Both the position numbers and the translations under genes were made by a program. Of a stretch of DNA of 64,000 bases, positions 36,833 to 48,534 are shown piece after piece (position 1 is the stretch's first letter; each line of letters begins with the position of its first letter). Origin of the DNA: Jaltomata sinuosa (Eukaryota > Streptophyta > Magnoliopsida > Solanales > Solanaceae); contig QJPP01000457.1 in the NCBI GenBank assembly GCA_003996215.1, forward strand, positions 124,001 through 188,000. Reading direction: 5' to 3'. The notes under the pieces are model-generated. The model was not told the origin of the DNA. It worked only from the letters and a program-made list of their open reading frames with translations, and did no database searches.

Positions 36833-39800
36833 AAAATAAGATATACAACTATCTCCGAAAGTACAAAGAGTAACAGTACAAAAGATGAGATATGGTCAAG
36901 CCTCGATCATCGAGCACTCACCCTAGTCTCGAATATCCAAAGTTGCATGAGTCTCCACGTGATCAACAGCAAAATCTCACACTAATATCTGCACCAAAAA
37001 GATGCATAAGTGTAGTATGAGCACTAATTACAGAGAAACGGGTATCCAGTAGGCATCATCGGCCGACTGAACGCATATAAGATATAAAAATAGTAAAATA
37101 GCAGAATACTAGAAAGCAGTCACAGAAACAAAGAGGAAGCACAAGGAAACTAGCATGTATAGAAGACAATAAGAATACAAACAGACTATGATAGCCACAG
37201 AAGATATACATACACAAATACACAGGTGAAAGAAAGAAGAACGCACCTGGGATCCTTGCAATAACAGTATATAAACGGAGTGAGTTTAAAGAGAAGGACA
37301 GTATACCGATAACTTCAAGAAAAAAGGGGAAGAAGGGAAGCAAGGCAACATATTCAAGCTAGAAGCAATGTACAAACAGAATCATGCTAAAACCCAACTA
37401 CAAGATAAGCATAAATAGGAAGCAGTCTCTCAGGTGCAACCCTAGGATGGAATAACTAAGCCACAAAGAACCGAGATCCACTAATCAAAATCCATGATAA
37501 AGAATAACATCTGATAACCCACAACTACTCAAAAGGCCACATAAATAGTGCCTCACTAATATAGGACCCATTAGCCCCTCAATAATCAAAGTCCAAAAGC
37601 CAGAGCCTTAACAGGCTAAAAACCACTAATCCAACTGAAACTGAAGGTCATAACAAGCTCTATGACACGAAAAGAGTAATATAATCTACCTACAGTTCCA
37701 ATGGCCGCCCATACAATCGAGGAATGCAATCAAGTGAAAAACAAATCCTCCGACATCCTATACTACCGGAGAATACACTGAGCACACAATAAAAAAGAGT
37801 GGAATCCAAATGAAATATGCATGATGATATGATTATGCAACCCAGTGTGATAGTAGTGTTGTATGTTACCCCCTCCGGTACCCTAAAGGCCCAATAGAGG
37901 TAGGATCTATGGAAGGCGCACCTGATTACCTCTACTACACTGTACCCCCTCCTCCTGGCACACTCGCTGGCCCATAGCAATTAGTCCAGGAATGATAGGG
38001 TCCATAGAGGTCTACTTGTAGACCACATACTAAAACTGAAAAATCTCAAAGAATCAGAACCTCGTAGTACGTGCTTGGACTCGAACCGGGTCTAAAATAG
38101 TAGTCACATCTCAATAACCCTTATAAAAGGTGCTCAGAGTGCGTTCGGGTCTAAATCAGTAATCACATCTTAAAATCCCTAAATCGGGTGCCCGACACGT
38201 ATCCGAGTCTAAATACATAGAAAATCATATCTAGTTCTATGTCCCAGCTGAGCCTAGTATCAGTAGGAAAAATAGTGGTGAAATCATTAAAATCTCCTCT
38301 TTACTCCAAGAGGTTTCATAAAAGCCAGTACCAAAACCCTTTCCATAATCATTTTACCAAAAACGGGCCATCGGGGCCATGCAAAGTTTAGAAAAATGTT
38401 TTTAGTCAGCCCAAAGCCAAAACAGTAGTAAAACATGTAGGGAAAACCTTTTACATGAATGATATGCTTGCAAATAATAGATTAGCCCAAAATGGCTCAC
38501 AAATATTCCTATCAGCCTTGCACAGGCACAATCAGCTCTACAACACAAATAGCCAGCCTAAGGCAACATCTAGATGCCTGGGACTCGCAGAAATTCCAAT
38601 TATCCCACTGTCTATGGTCCAGAGGCATATACAAAGGCCACACGGGGCTACAAGGGTAATATAGCAATACTACACGAATACTACAATTAACGTATGAAAT
38701 AAATAGACAGAAAAATGAGGGCAAGGTCTAAGGGTACCAACCTAGAAAACCAACCCAAAGAAGCTAATTAATGCAGTTATAGCCTATATAGGCAGAGTCT
38801 AGGTAGGGAAAATCATAACCTACCTTTCATCCGACGACTAGCTGCTAGAACGATGTCGTCCAGGCTCGAACTGCTCCGAGAAGCTCCAATTTGCGAGAAC
38901 ATTGTTATAACAATAATCTATGCATCAAAATAAGACCAATAATACTCATAATGCCATAATAATAGCCGAGTTGAAATTTGCATCATCGGTGGGCCCATGG
39001 GCCCCACAACCCAAAGCCAAAAATGAAAATCACCTATGTGTTCTCCACCTTCCCAGGAGAACATGCCCATAAGTTGAGCATAAATGGACCAAAATAAGGG
39101 CTCAAAACAGCCCGGGGATCAAGAATAACAAAGGGGAATTAAAGGAAGAAAATCGGAAATTAACGAGAACTTACTCAATTTAGAAGTCAATAAACGTACA
39201 AGGATCAACAATTATAAACCTCCAAGCCTTGGGAATGAACAATGGTGAAAAATGAAGGTTTTGGGTTCTAACGAGTTGGGTTGAGGGAGAAATGAGAGAG
39301 AAAAGAAGGAAAGGGGTAGCTTAAAAGCTGCCAGCCTAGGAACAAGTACGGCCCATGGCACGCAGGCATGCAGGCACCACACTGCGGGCACAAGCGCCAC
39401 GATGCTAGCACGATGAGGCAGGCAGCACGCCGGGGCGTTGGCCTCGGTGCAAGCGCGCAGGCACTGCCGCTGCCGCAGGAGTGCTGGACGCTGAGGTGGG
39501 CTTGCACGTAGGCGCGCTGGCCTGGGCACAGGCACGCACATGCAGGTACGGCCCAGGTGGCACCCTGGCGCCACACCAGCAGCCAACAACAACAGCAACA
39601 TGCCAAGGCTAGCTTTTTAAGCAGTGGACCCCCGAGAATGCATTCAGGGTCCCACAAACAAAAACGAGCTGAGCTATTCAACTAAAAATGACATTTCATA
39701 TCCAATAGAGTTGAAAAAAATCTCATTGGAGGTCGATTTAATAAAAAGTGGGCCCCACACCCAAAATTAACCTTTTGGCCAATAATTCCCAAAATAGAAC

Positions 39801-40281
39801 TCAAGGGCCAAAATCAAGTTCGGAAACTTCGAGACCCAAACCAATGGTCCATTTAGCCTAAATTCAACATTCTGGAGCTAACAGTGCTGACAAAATTTCT
39901 ATCTGAGGCCGTCTTCTCCAAATGTTGACCAAAATCAACCAAATAAGCCCAATTAGCTTGAAAATACAGAACGAGAGAGAATTCCAAACTGAATAGCTCC
40001 CGGATCCCAACCAAAGGTCCACTTAGACAAATGTCCATGCTTCGGGGTGAACGAGACTGTTGGAATTCAATTTGAAGCATAATAACTAAGAATGTTAACT
40101 GAAGTCAATGATTTCCAAAGTTAAAGCTCTAAAACAAGTAAACAGCCATAAAGACCAAACAAACGACCCGGGCACCGAACTACTAGTCTCAACAAGCCAT
40201 AAATGACTTGGAGCCACTACAGGCAAGATCTAACATGAAAAAAAAGGTGAAAATGTGAGAATGACCGGAAGGGTCATTACA
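36830..40281 (-). repeat. 5' LTR of element B (3'-truncated)
   Basis: It starts on the minus strand at 40281 with TGTAATGACCCTTCCGGTC and runs to the deletion junction at 36830. It is uninterrupted, so it serves as the empty-site reference for the CACTA and hAT insertions in the other LTR. A GC-rich block lies at 39330-39580. Confidence 0.88.
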
Positions 40282-40286
40282 GTATG

Positions 40287-41516
40287 GAGGCCTAGAGTAG
40301 TAGTGAGGATGTGAACAACATGTGGAATAAGACAACTAGTTGCATTAGGGAAGCAACTAAAGAGGTATCAAGGGGTAACTTTGGTGGTGGTCGGGGGGAT
40401 TGGTGGTGGAATGGAGAAGTCCAAGGTAAAGTGGAAACTAAGAAGGTTGCATATGCAAAGTTGGTGGAGTGCATGGACGAGGAGGAGAAACGGACCCTTA
40501 AGAGAGTTTATAAGGTGACGAAGATGAAAGCTAAGTTAGTGCTTACGACAGCTAAGATAACAACTTTCGAACATCTGTATGCGAGCTAGGGGATAAAAGC
40601 GAGGATAAGAAATTATATAGTCTTGCAAAAGCTATAGAGAAGAAGGCTTGCGACTTGGATCAAGTAAAGCATATCAAAGATGAGGAGGGCAATGTGTTGG
40701 TGGAAGATACCCTCATTAAGCAAATATGGAAAACATACTTTCATAAACTCTTGAACAACGAAGGGAACAATGACATTATATTGGGTGATTTGGAGAACTC
40801 TGAGAGTATTTGAGACTTTGAGTATTGTAGGCGTATTTATATTGAGGAGGCTACGTTCTATTAGTAGGATGACTAGGGAAAGAGTGACCAGTCCAGATGA
40901 AATTCTGGTGGAATTTTAGAAAAGCACAGACAAAGCTAGTGTGGAGTGGTTGACTAAGGTATTTAATGTTATTTTTAATATGGAAAAAATGTTCAACAAA
41001 TGGAGGTGGATTACAATGGTTCCATTGTACAAGAACAAAGGCGATATTTAAAAATATAGCAATTACAGGGGTATTAAGTTGCTAAGCCACACTATGAAGT
41101 TTTAGAAGAGAGTGGTGGAGATGAGCGTGATGAGAGGGGTGTCCATATCTAAGAACCAATTTGGATTCATACCAAGACGATCTATTACTGAAGCCATCCA
41201 TATTGTGAGGAGACTAGTGGAGAAATATAGGGATAGAAAGAGGGACTTACATATGGTGTTCATTAACCTTGAAAAGGCCTATGAAAAAGTCTCAAGGGAT
41301 GTCCTTTACAGATGCCTAGAGGCTAGAGGTGTACTGGTGGCTTATATTAGGGCGATAAGATACATATATGATGGGGCCAAGACTCGGGTTAGAATGATGA
41401 GAGAAGACTCGGAGCACTTCCCAGTTGTGATGGGGTTGAACTAGGGATCAGTTCTTAGCCCTTTCCTATTTGACTTGGTGATAGATGAGTTGATGTGGTC
41501 TATTAGGAATGAGGTT
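40287..41516 (+). pseudogene. RTE-type LINE, segment 2 of 3
   Basis: This continues the frame of segment 1 (EA, stop, SSSEDVNNMWNKTTSC) and covers the linker (WWWNGEVQGKVETKK; DLDQVKHIKDEEGNVLVED at about 40651) and the front half of the RTE reverse transcriptase: ISKNQFGFIPRRSITEAIH, FINLEKAYEKVSRDVLYRC, YIYDGAKTRVRMM, and SVLSPFLFDLVIDELM after a TAG at 41442 where a Gln codon is usual. Frames shift several times between 40590 and 41110. It ends at AGGTT (41512-41516), the duplication flanking element D, just before the FADD catalytic motif. Confidence 0.9.
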
Positions 41517-43509
41517 TGTAACACCCTGGAATTCAAATCAACTTTTAACCTTAGAATCTCCAAAAAATTTAAAATTTCCAAGGATCATGAGCCCAAACCA
41601 CGAGCCGTGGACTGAACCATGAGTTATGGAAAGGATTCGTGAAACCAGTCCTGCAAACCATCCTCAAGTCTGAGAACCATGACTGGGTTTCATGGTTCAT
41701 GGATGGTTCCATAGGTCGTGGAACCAGTCCATGGAACTTAGACTAAGGACAGTTAATTCCTTCAGCAACCACGAATGGTTTTTATGACTCGTGGATGGTT
41801 TCACGTGTCATGCTATTAACTCATAGAACCAAGTTCCGCAGTTGGTATTTTAGGCTAGGAACAACGAGAAGAGGTTCAGTCTATGACTCATGGACTTCCC
41901 TCGTGGAACCTAAAGTCATAGTTTTAAGTTGTTTTTCTTAATTAAATTCCTTGATTATTTTGGTAATTTCCCACCCTTTTAACTCCTATATGAGGTCGTT
42001 CTGGACTCTTTTAGTAGGGTTTTATCCCTAATTAGTATAAGTTTTCTCCCAAACTCTCATTCAACTTCTAAAAGAGGAAAAGGTCTCCTTCCTCCCAAGT
42101 TCTAAGCTCCAAGCTAAGGGTTCATCTTCAAGCCTCCGTTCTTCTCATCCTAGGTTAAGAAAGCTTCAATTCAGGTATGTGGGTATTCAATAAGGGATTC
42201 TTTCACCCTTATACCCAAAACCCCTAAATTTCATATGGATTTTCATGAATTTCAAAATAGAGTTCTTACCCAATTCTCATGAGAATTTCTATAAATTGTT
42301 TTCTCATTATTCTATTATGAATTTCAATTCAAAATTGCATGAATTTTGTATGGATTTTTGCAAGTGAATTCCTACTTCATGAATTGAAGGCTTAGTCTAG
42401 CCAATTTTTCATGTATGGATTGATTTAAGTAAATTGACATATTTTGTAGCATGATCTCATGAATTTTCAAGCAAATGCATGCCTAATTCCTATTTTATAA
42501 AATCATGCATAATTATGAAATTGAACTAGTGCCATGCAAACTTCTAAGATATGGATTATTATGAAAGACAAGATACCCGATGTGCCATCAATACTCATGA
42601 ATGATTTTCAAAAATAATATTCGTGAGTATTATGAAGATCCAGATTGTAAACATGATTATGTGAGCATTATGATATATATATTTTGGGAGTAGTATTTAG
42701 CACTGAGCGATGAAGGTTCTAGATAACTCAAGTTCCAAACTACATTTTCACCATAGGTTATTGTGGCTTATGACAGGATCCTTATGAATATGGTTCTAAC
42801 CTTGGATGGTTAGGACAACCTTTTTTTGTGTGGGTGTATGACACCGGACTCCATGGTGCTCACCGTGGTTTATGTCGATTAAGAGAAACTCCTCTATGAA
42901 TATTTTCAAGCTTTCAAGTTATATTATATCTTACATTGAAACTTTACCTATTATTCTACGTCTTATGCCTCAATTATGATTTTTATTATGTTTTCTTCTA
43001 CTATGCATGAACTCTGACTTAAGCATGTTTTTAAGAACATTTACTAACGTTATTGCATACGCTCACATACTTAGTACTGATTTATATTCTTGCGCTGCAT
43101 CCTATCATGATGCAGATTCAGGCTCTCGATCCCAGACTTATGGCTAGAGACCGGCAGGAGTTCCAGTCCAGAGTTGGTGAGTCCTCATCTTTCGAGGACT
43201 AGTATCAGTGTAGCTATATTATTATCTTCCTTTCAGTACTTAGAGTTAGCTGGGGTCTTGTCTCAGCAACTCATTATGTTTGTTTAAAGTCTTTTCAGAC
43301 ATAGCTAGATATTCTGTATTTGAGTCTCAGATTTTACTACTCTTAGACCTTTATCTCATGTTTAGTTGGATTGACTACTTCCATTATTTATGCTTCCGCT
43401 ATGTTGTTATCATGTTTCTTACATCATTCTAAGGCCAAAGGATTAGCTTGGGGTCACTTGTGATCCTAAGTCCCGTGTTACGCCTAGGGGGTAGCCTCGG
43501 GGTATGAGA
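41517..43509 (+). repeat. LTR-a of element D
   Basis: 1993 bp from TGTAACACCCTGG to CGGGGTATGAGA (terminal CA changed to GA). It contains a series of imperfect dyads around ACCACGAG and CGTGG in its first 380 bp. Its length equals that of LTR-b once the solo LTR and one TTATG are removed from LTR-b. Confidence 0.9.
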
Positions 43510-43719
43510 AACTTGGTATCTCAACATTAGGTCAAGAGTCCTAGGGTGTCTGAAAGCCACGTAAAGTATAGTTTCATTCATGAGTGTGAAGCACACCGCA
43601 CTTTTGAGAGGGAAGCTATGAGATGTTTTAAGAAAAACTTCACTTCTTTCATCATCAATATCGTGCGATAGAGTTTAACTCTATTACTCTTCTAATCCAA
43701 TCTTTATGCATTTGAAATT

Positions 43720-44870
43720 ATCCCTCCTCGTTGTGCCATGCCTCACCATGCCAATGTCCAATCTGAACCACGAGGTCACTAATACGGAGTTTAAGAATGC
43801 TATTCAGATGTTGTCTCATGCAATGGCCAACCAGGATAATCCACCAGCACATGTTCCTGCTAACCCTCTTTGTGGGGAAATTATGGCCAGAGTTTGAGTC
43901 TTCATTCATATGAACCCACCTTAGTTATTGGGTTCTAAGGTTGGTGACGATTTGCAAAATTTCATAGATGAGGTGAAGAAGATTTTGGAGGTGATACAAG
44001 TTGTTGGTGTGGATGGTGTTGAACTAGATTTCTATTAGCTCAAGGATGTGGCTCATATTTGGTATACTCAGTGGAAGGGTGCTAGGTCTAGGTATGCGGT
44101 CCTTATGATTTAGGAGTGCTTTGAGAGAATATTTCTTGATCGGTTCTTCCTAGGGAGTTGAGGGAGGCTAAGGCTAAAGAGTTCATTAATTTAAGGCAAG
44201 GAACTATGTTGGTTCAGGAATATGGATTGAGGTTCACCCACCTATCTTGATATGCTCCTTATATGGTCGTCGATCCAAGAGATCAGATGATCAAGCTCAT
44301 TTATGAGGTGTCAGACTTGGTGAAAAAAGAGTGCAGGTCCTCTATGCTTTGGGGGGATATAGATATCTCTAGGCTTATGACTCCTGCCCATCATATTGAG
44401 GGCAATAAGTTGAAGGAAATGACAAGCAAAAACAAGAGGTTTAGATCAGAGGGTTTGGGTTTTAGCCATCAAAGGTCCAGAGGCAAACACCATTCTTTAT
44501 TTCAGAAGAGGTCATCAGGATTCATACCTTTATTAGCTTGTGCTCCTACTTAGACCCCCAGACCTAGGAATGATTAGTTAGGTAGAGGATCAGGTTTGAA
44601 GTCTCAGGAGAGTATTGCAAAAGGGCCTTCCTACCCTATTTACAACAAGTGTGGTAAGAGTCACCCTGGTGAGTGCCTTAATGGCAAAGAGGGATGATTT
44701 GGGTGCAGACAGATTGGTCATAGGATCAGGGATTTCCCTTCAGTTAACAAAGGACATGGAGGTGGCCGAACTCAGTCTACTTCAGCATCTCCAGCAGGCT
44801 GTCAGGTTCAGCATGTACCACTTCTGAGAAGGGTGGCGGTCAGCACCAAAACTGTCTCTATGCTATGTCA
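43720..44870 (+). pseudogene. Gag relic, internal 1 of element D
   Basis: The start codon equivalent to 53726 reads ATC here (43720), so initiation is lost. Recognisable Gag pieces are EFKNAIQMLSHAMANQ, ELLGSKVGDD-type context near 43930, AHIWYTQWKGARSR and LIYEVSDLVKKECRSSML, then a serine/arginine-rich linker and a CNKCGKSHPGEC-type knuckle shifted out of frame near 44640. Early frameshifts and a TGA at 43896 (RV-stop, also present in internal 2) break the frame. Confidence 0.8.
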
Positions 44871-44929
44871 TCTCGCCAGGATCAGGAGAGTTTCCCAGAT
44901 GTTGTTACTCATATGTTGCAAGTCTTCTC

Positions 44930-47900
44930 TTTTGATGTATATGCTTTACTAGACCCTAGAGCCTCTTTATCTTTTGTGACCCCTATGTTGCTTGCATATT
45001 TGAAGTATGTCCTGAATTACTCTTAGAACCTATTTGTGTTTCTATTCCTGTTGGTGATTCAGTCCTAGTCAAGAGAATTTACCAAAATTGTCCTATTTCA
45101 GTCCTTCATAGAGTCACTTCAGTCGATCTAGTAGAGTTGGAAATGACTGATTTTGATGTTATTCTTGGTATGGATTGGTTGCATGCATGTTATGCCTTGG
45201 TTGACTATCGTACCCGAGTGGTCAGTTTCAAGTTTCGAAATGAACCTATCCTAGAGTGGCAAGGCAATCCTCAATCCTAAAACGGACATTTTATATCTTA
45301 CCTCAAAGCTAGCAAGATGATTTCTAAGGCTAACATATAGTTCAAGTTATGGATTCAAAGTCTGAAACCCCCTCTTTTCAGTCAGTTCCTATTGTGAATA
45401 AATTTCCAGAAATATTTCTTGAGGATCTGTCCAGAGTCCCTCCCGAGAGGGAGATTGACTTTGGGATATACCTTCTCTCAGATACGCAACTTATATTTAT
45501 TCCTCCTTACAGAATGGCTTCAGTGGAGCTTAAGAAATTGAAAGATCAGTTGAAAGACCTTCTCGATAAGGGTTTTATTCGACCCAGTATCTCTCTATGG
45601 GGTGCTCCAGTCCTATTTGAATGTAAAAAAAATGGTTCTCTCAGAATGTGTATTGACTACCGTCATATGAACAAGGTCACAATTAAGAATAAGTATCCCA
45701 TTTCTAGGAATGATGACTTGTTCGATCAGCTTCAGGGTGCCAGTTATTTCTCCAAGATTGACCTTAGATTCAGTTATCATCAGCTCCGTGTTCGAGAGTG
45801 TGATATTCCAAAAGTAGCCTTCAAAACTCGGTATGGTCATTATGAATTTATGGTAATGTCTTTTGGACTAACTAATGCTCCTGCAGCCTTTATGGACTTA
45901 ATGAACTGTGTGTTAAAACAGTATTTGGATATGTTTGTGATTGTTTTTATTGATGATATACTTATCTACTCTCGAAGTGAGAATTAGCATGCGGAATATT
46001 TGAGAGTTGTGTTGCAAACTCTCAAGGATTATCAGTTATTTGCTATATTCAGTAAGTGTGAATTTTGGATGCAGTCTGTTGCTTTTCTGGGTTATATTGT
46101 GACTAGAGATGGTATTCGAGTTGATTCACAGAAAATAGAGGTAGTGAAGAACTGGCCTAGACTACTTCCCCGTCTAAAATTAGGAACTTTTTGGGTTTGA
46201 CTGGTTACTACAGGAGATTTGTGAAAGGGTTTTTTTCCATAGTTTCCCCATTGACCAAGTTGACTCAGAAGAAGGTTAAGTTTCAGTAGTCTAATGACTG
46301 TGAGAAGAACTTCCAGGAATTGAAGACTAGGTTGACCACAACTCCGATTTTGGCTCTACCCGAGGGCTTAGATGGATTTGTTGTGTATTGTGATGCTTTT
46401 AGAATTGGTTTAGGTTGTGTTTTGATGCAGCGTGGTAAGGTGATTGCTTATGCTTCTAGACAGCTTAAGATTCATGAGAAGAATTACCCGACTCATGATC
46501 TTGAGTTGGCAATCGTGGTCTTTGGTTTGAAGATTTGGAGACACGTCTTGTATGGTGTCCATGTGGATGTATTTACCGACCATAAGAGTCTTCAGTACAT
46601 GTTCACTCAGAAGGAATTGAATCTTCATCAAAAGAGATGGCTTGAGCTTCTTAAGAATTATGATATGAGTGTGCTTTACCATCTGAGTGAGGCTAATGTA
46701 GTGGCGGATGCACTTAGTAGGTTGTCTATGGGAAGCGTGTCTTTGATCGAGAATGGAAATAAAGAGTTGGCCAAGGATATTCATAGGCTTGCTCGGTTAG
46801 GAGTCTACCTTACGGATTCAGCAGATGGTGGTGTTATTATTCAGACTGATTCTGAATTATCTTTAGTAATTGAAGTAAAGGAAAAGCGAGACAGTGATCC
46901 TATTTTGCACCAGTTGAAGGGTGCAGTCCATCAGCAAAGGGTAGAGGTTTTCTCTCAAGGGGGAGATGGTGTACTTCGATATCAGGGTCGATGGTGTGTT
47001 CCTAATATTGATGGGTTGAGAGATCAGATTTTGACTAAGGCTCACAGTTTTACGTATTATATCCATCCCGGTGCCACTAAGATGTACCGTGACCTACGGG
47101 AAGTCTATTGGTAAAATGGCATGAAGAGGGATATAGCAGATTTTATGGCTAAGTGTCCCAACTGTCAACAAGTGAAGGTAGAACATCAACGACTGGGTGG
47201 TATGACTCAGGATATTGATCTTTCTACTTGGAAGTGGTAAGTGATCAATATGGACTTCATTACATGCTTACCTCGTACTCGCAGATAGCATGATTTTATT
47301 TGGGTGATTATCGACAAGATGACTAAGTCATCCCACTTCTTGGCAGTTAATACTGCTGATTCAGCTGAGGATTATACTAGACTCTACATTCGTCAGATAG
47401 TCCAGTTGCATGGGGTTCCATTTTCTATCATTTCAGATAGGGGTACTCAGTTCACATCCCAGTTTTGGAGATCATTTCAGAAGGGTCTTGGTACTCAGGT
47501 GAGACTTAGCACAACTTTTCACCCATAGACGAATGGCCAAGCCAAGCATACTATTCAGACCTTAGAAGATATGCTGAGAGCTTGTGTGATTGAATTCAAA
47601 TGTAATTGGGATGACCACTTACCTCTTATTGAGTTTGCCTACAATAACATCTTTCATTCTAGCATCCAGATGGCTCTTTATTAGGCACTTTATGGGCGGA
47701 GGTGTAGGTATCCTATTGGTTGGTTTGAGGTAGGTGAGGCAGCTTTGATTGGTCCAGATTTGGTTCATACTATGGAGAAAGTTCAGATTATTTGGGAGAG
47801 GTTGAAGACCGCTCAGAGTCGACAGAAACCATATGAAAATGTGAGAAGAAGAGAATTGGAGTTTAAGGTTGATGATTGGATATTTCTGAAGGTGACTCCC

Positions 47901-48302
47901 ATGAAGGGTGTGAGAGGTTTGGTAAGAAAGGGAAACTTAGTCCCTATTATGTAGGTCCCTACAGGATTCTGAGGAGAGTTGGTAGTGTTTCTTATGAGTT
48001 GGAGTTGCCAGCAGATCTTGAAGCGTTCACCCGGTTTCCATGTTTCCTTGTTGAAGAAGTGTGTTGGTGATCCGACCTTGATTGTACCTTTAGAGGATGT
48101 GGATATAAAGGACAACCTCACTTATGAAGAAGTTCACGTGGAGATTCTTGATCGTTAGATTTGGAGGTTGAGGAACAAAGAAGTCGCTTCGGTGAAAGTC
48201 CTTCAGAGGAACCAACTAGTTGAGGGAGTTACTTGGGAAGCAGAAGCAGCCATGAAAGACAAGTACCCTCATCTCTTTCCTTCTGATCCAGTTTCAACTT
48301 GA
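44930..48302 (+). pseudogene. Pol relic, internal 1 of element D (PR-RT-RH-INT-chromodomain)
   Basis: The protease block reads DVYALLDPRASLSFVTP (44934 on), with Arg in place of the active-site Gly. Reverse transcriptase is nearly intact at 45349-45987: IPPYRMASVELKKLK, FIRPSISLWGAPVLF, CIDYRHMNKVT, FSKIDLRFSYHQLR, MSFGLTNAPAAFM and FIDDILIYSRSE (about 45945), then a TAG at 45985. RNase H and its connection lie at 46320-46730 (YCDAFRIGLGCVLMQ, TDHKSLQYMFTQKELN, ADALSRL). Integrase has CPNCQQVKVEHQ and SDRGTQFTSQFW (47432), and Gln-Ala-Lys-His where the catalytic Glu is expected (47534-47548). A chromodomain-like tail (VKVLQRNQLVEGVTWEAEA) ends at TGA 48300. Multiple stops and frameshifts make it inactive. 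Confidence 0.9.
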
Positions 48303-48518
48303 GGTAGTAGTTTCCTCCTTAGTATGTCCCTCTGATTCTACTCAATCATTTTTCCTCAGATCCTAGCATGTAGTCATGTTTTCGGAGTTAGTTTAGTCAC
48401 GTTTATAAGTTGGAACTCAGTTATCATGCTTGTTCTTCAGCTTCCATGTTCTGTTGATTGGTTTGGCTATTTTCTCTCCAGTTTTTCCTTACTTAGTGTT
48501 CATTCAAGGACGAATGAT

Positions 48519-48534
48519 CCTAAGTGGGGGATAT
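48519..48534 (+). other. Polypurine tract, internal 1 of D
   Basis: AAGTGGGGGATAT-type purine-rich stretch directly before LTR-b (TGTAACACC at 48535), the usual primer site for plus-strand synthesis. The counterpart before LTR-c is AAGGGAGGGATAT at 58522-58534. Confidence 0.75.

Larger units (their letters stand above)
21673..40281 (-). mobile_element. Element B: LTR element of A's family, host to CACTA and hAT
   Basis: An 18,609-bp minus-strand element with outer ends TGTAATGACC (at 40281) and GGATCGTGACA (at 21673), flanked by perfect GTATG duplications (21668-21672 and 40282-40286). Removing the CACTA and hAT inserts leaves about 11.0 kb, close to element A. The internal region has a gag relic and no pol. 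The 5' LTR has lost its last 260 or so bases together with most of the primer site. It interrupts an RTE LINE. Confidence 0.88.

Noticed and set aside
40311..40589. 92-codon frame as a separate small gene
   Set aside because: It is the linker region of the RTE LINE and continues the frame of 21601-21672 across element B.
46410..46784. 124-codon minus frame opposite RNase H of D (similar frame at 56493-56813)
   Set aside because: Shadow of the conserved RNase H coding strand. It recurs only because both internals share the plus-strand gene.
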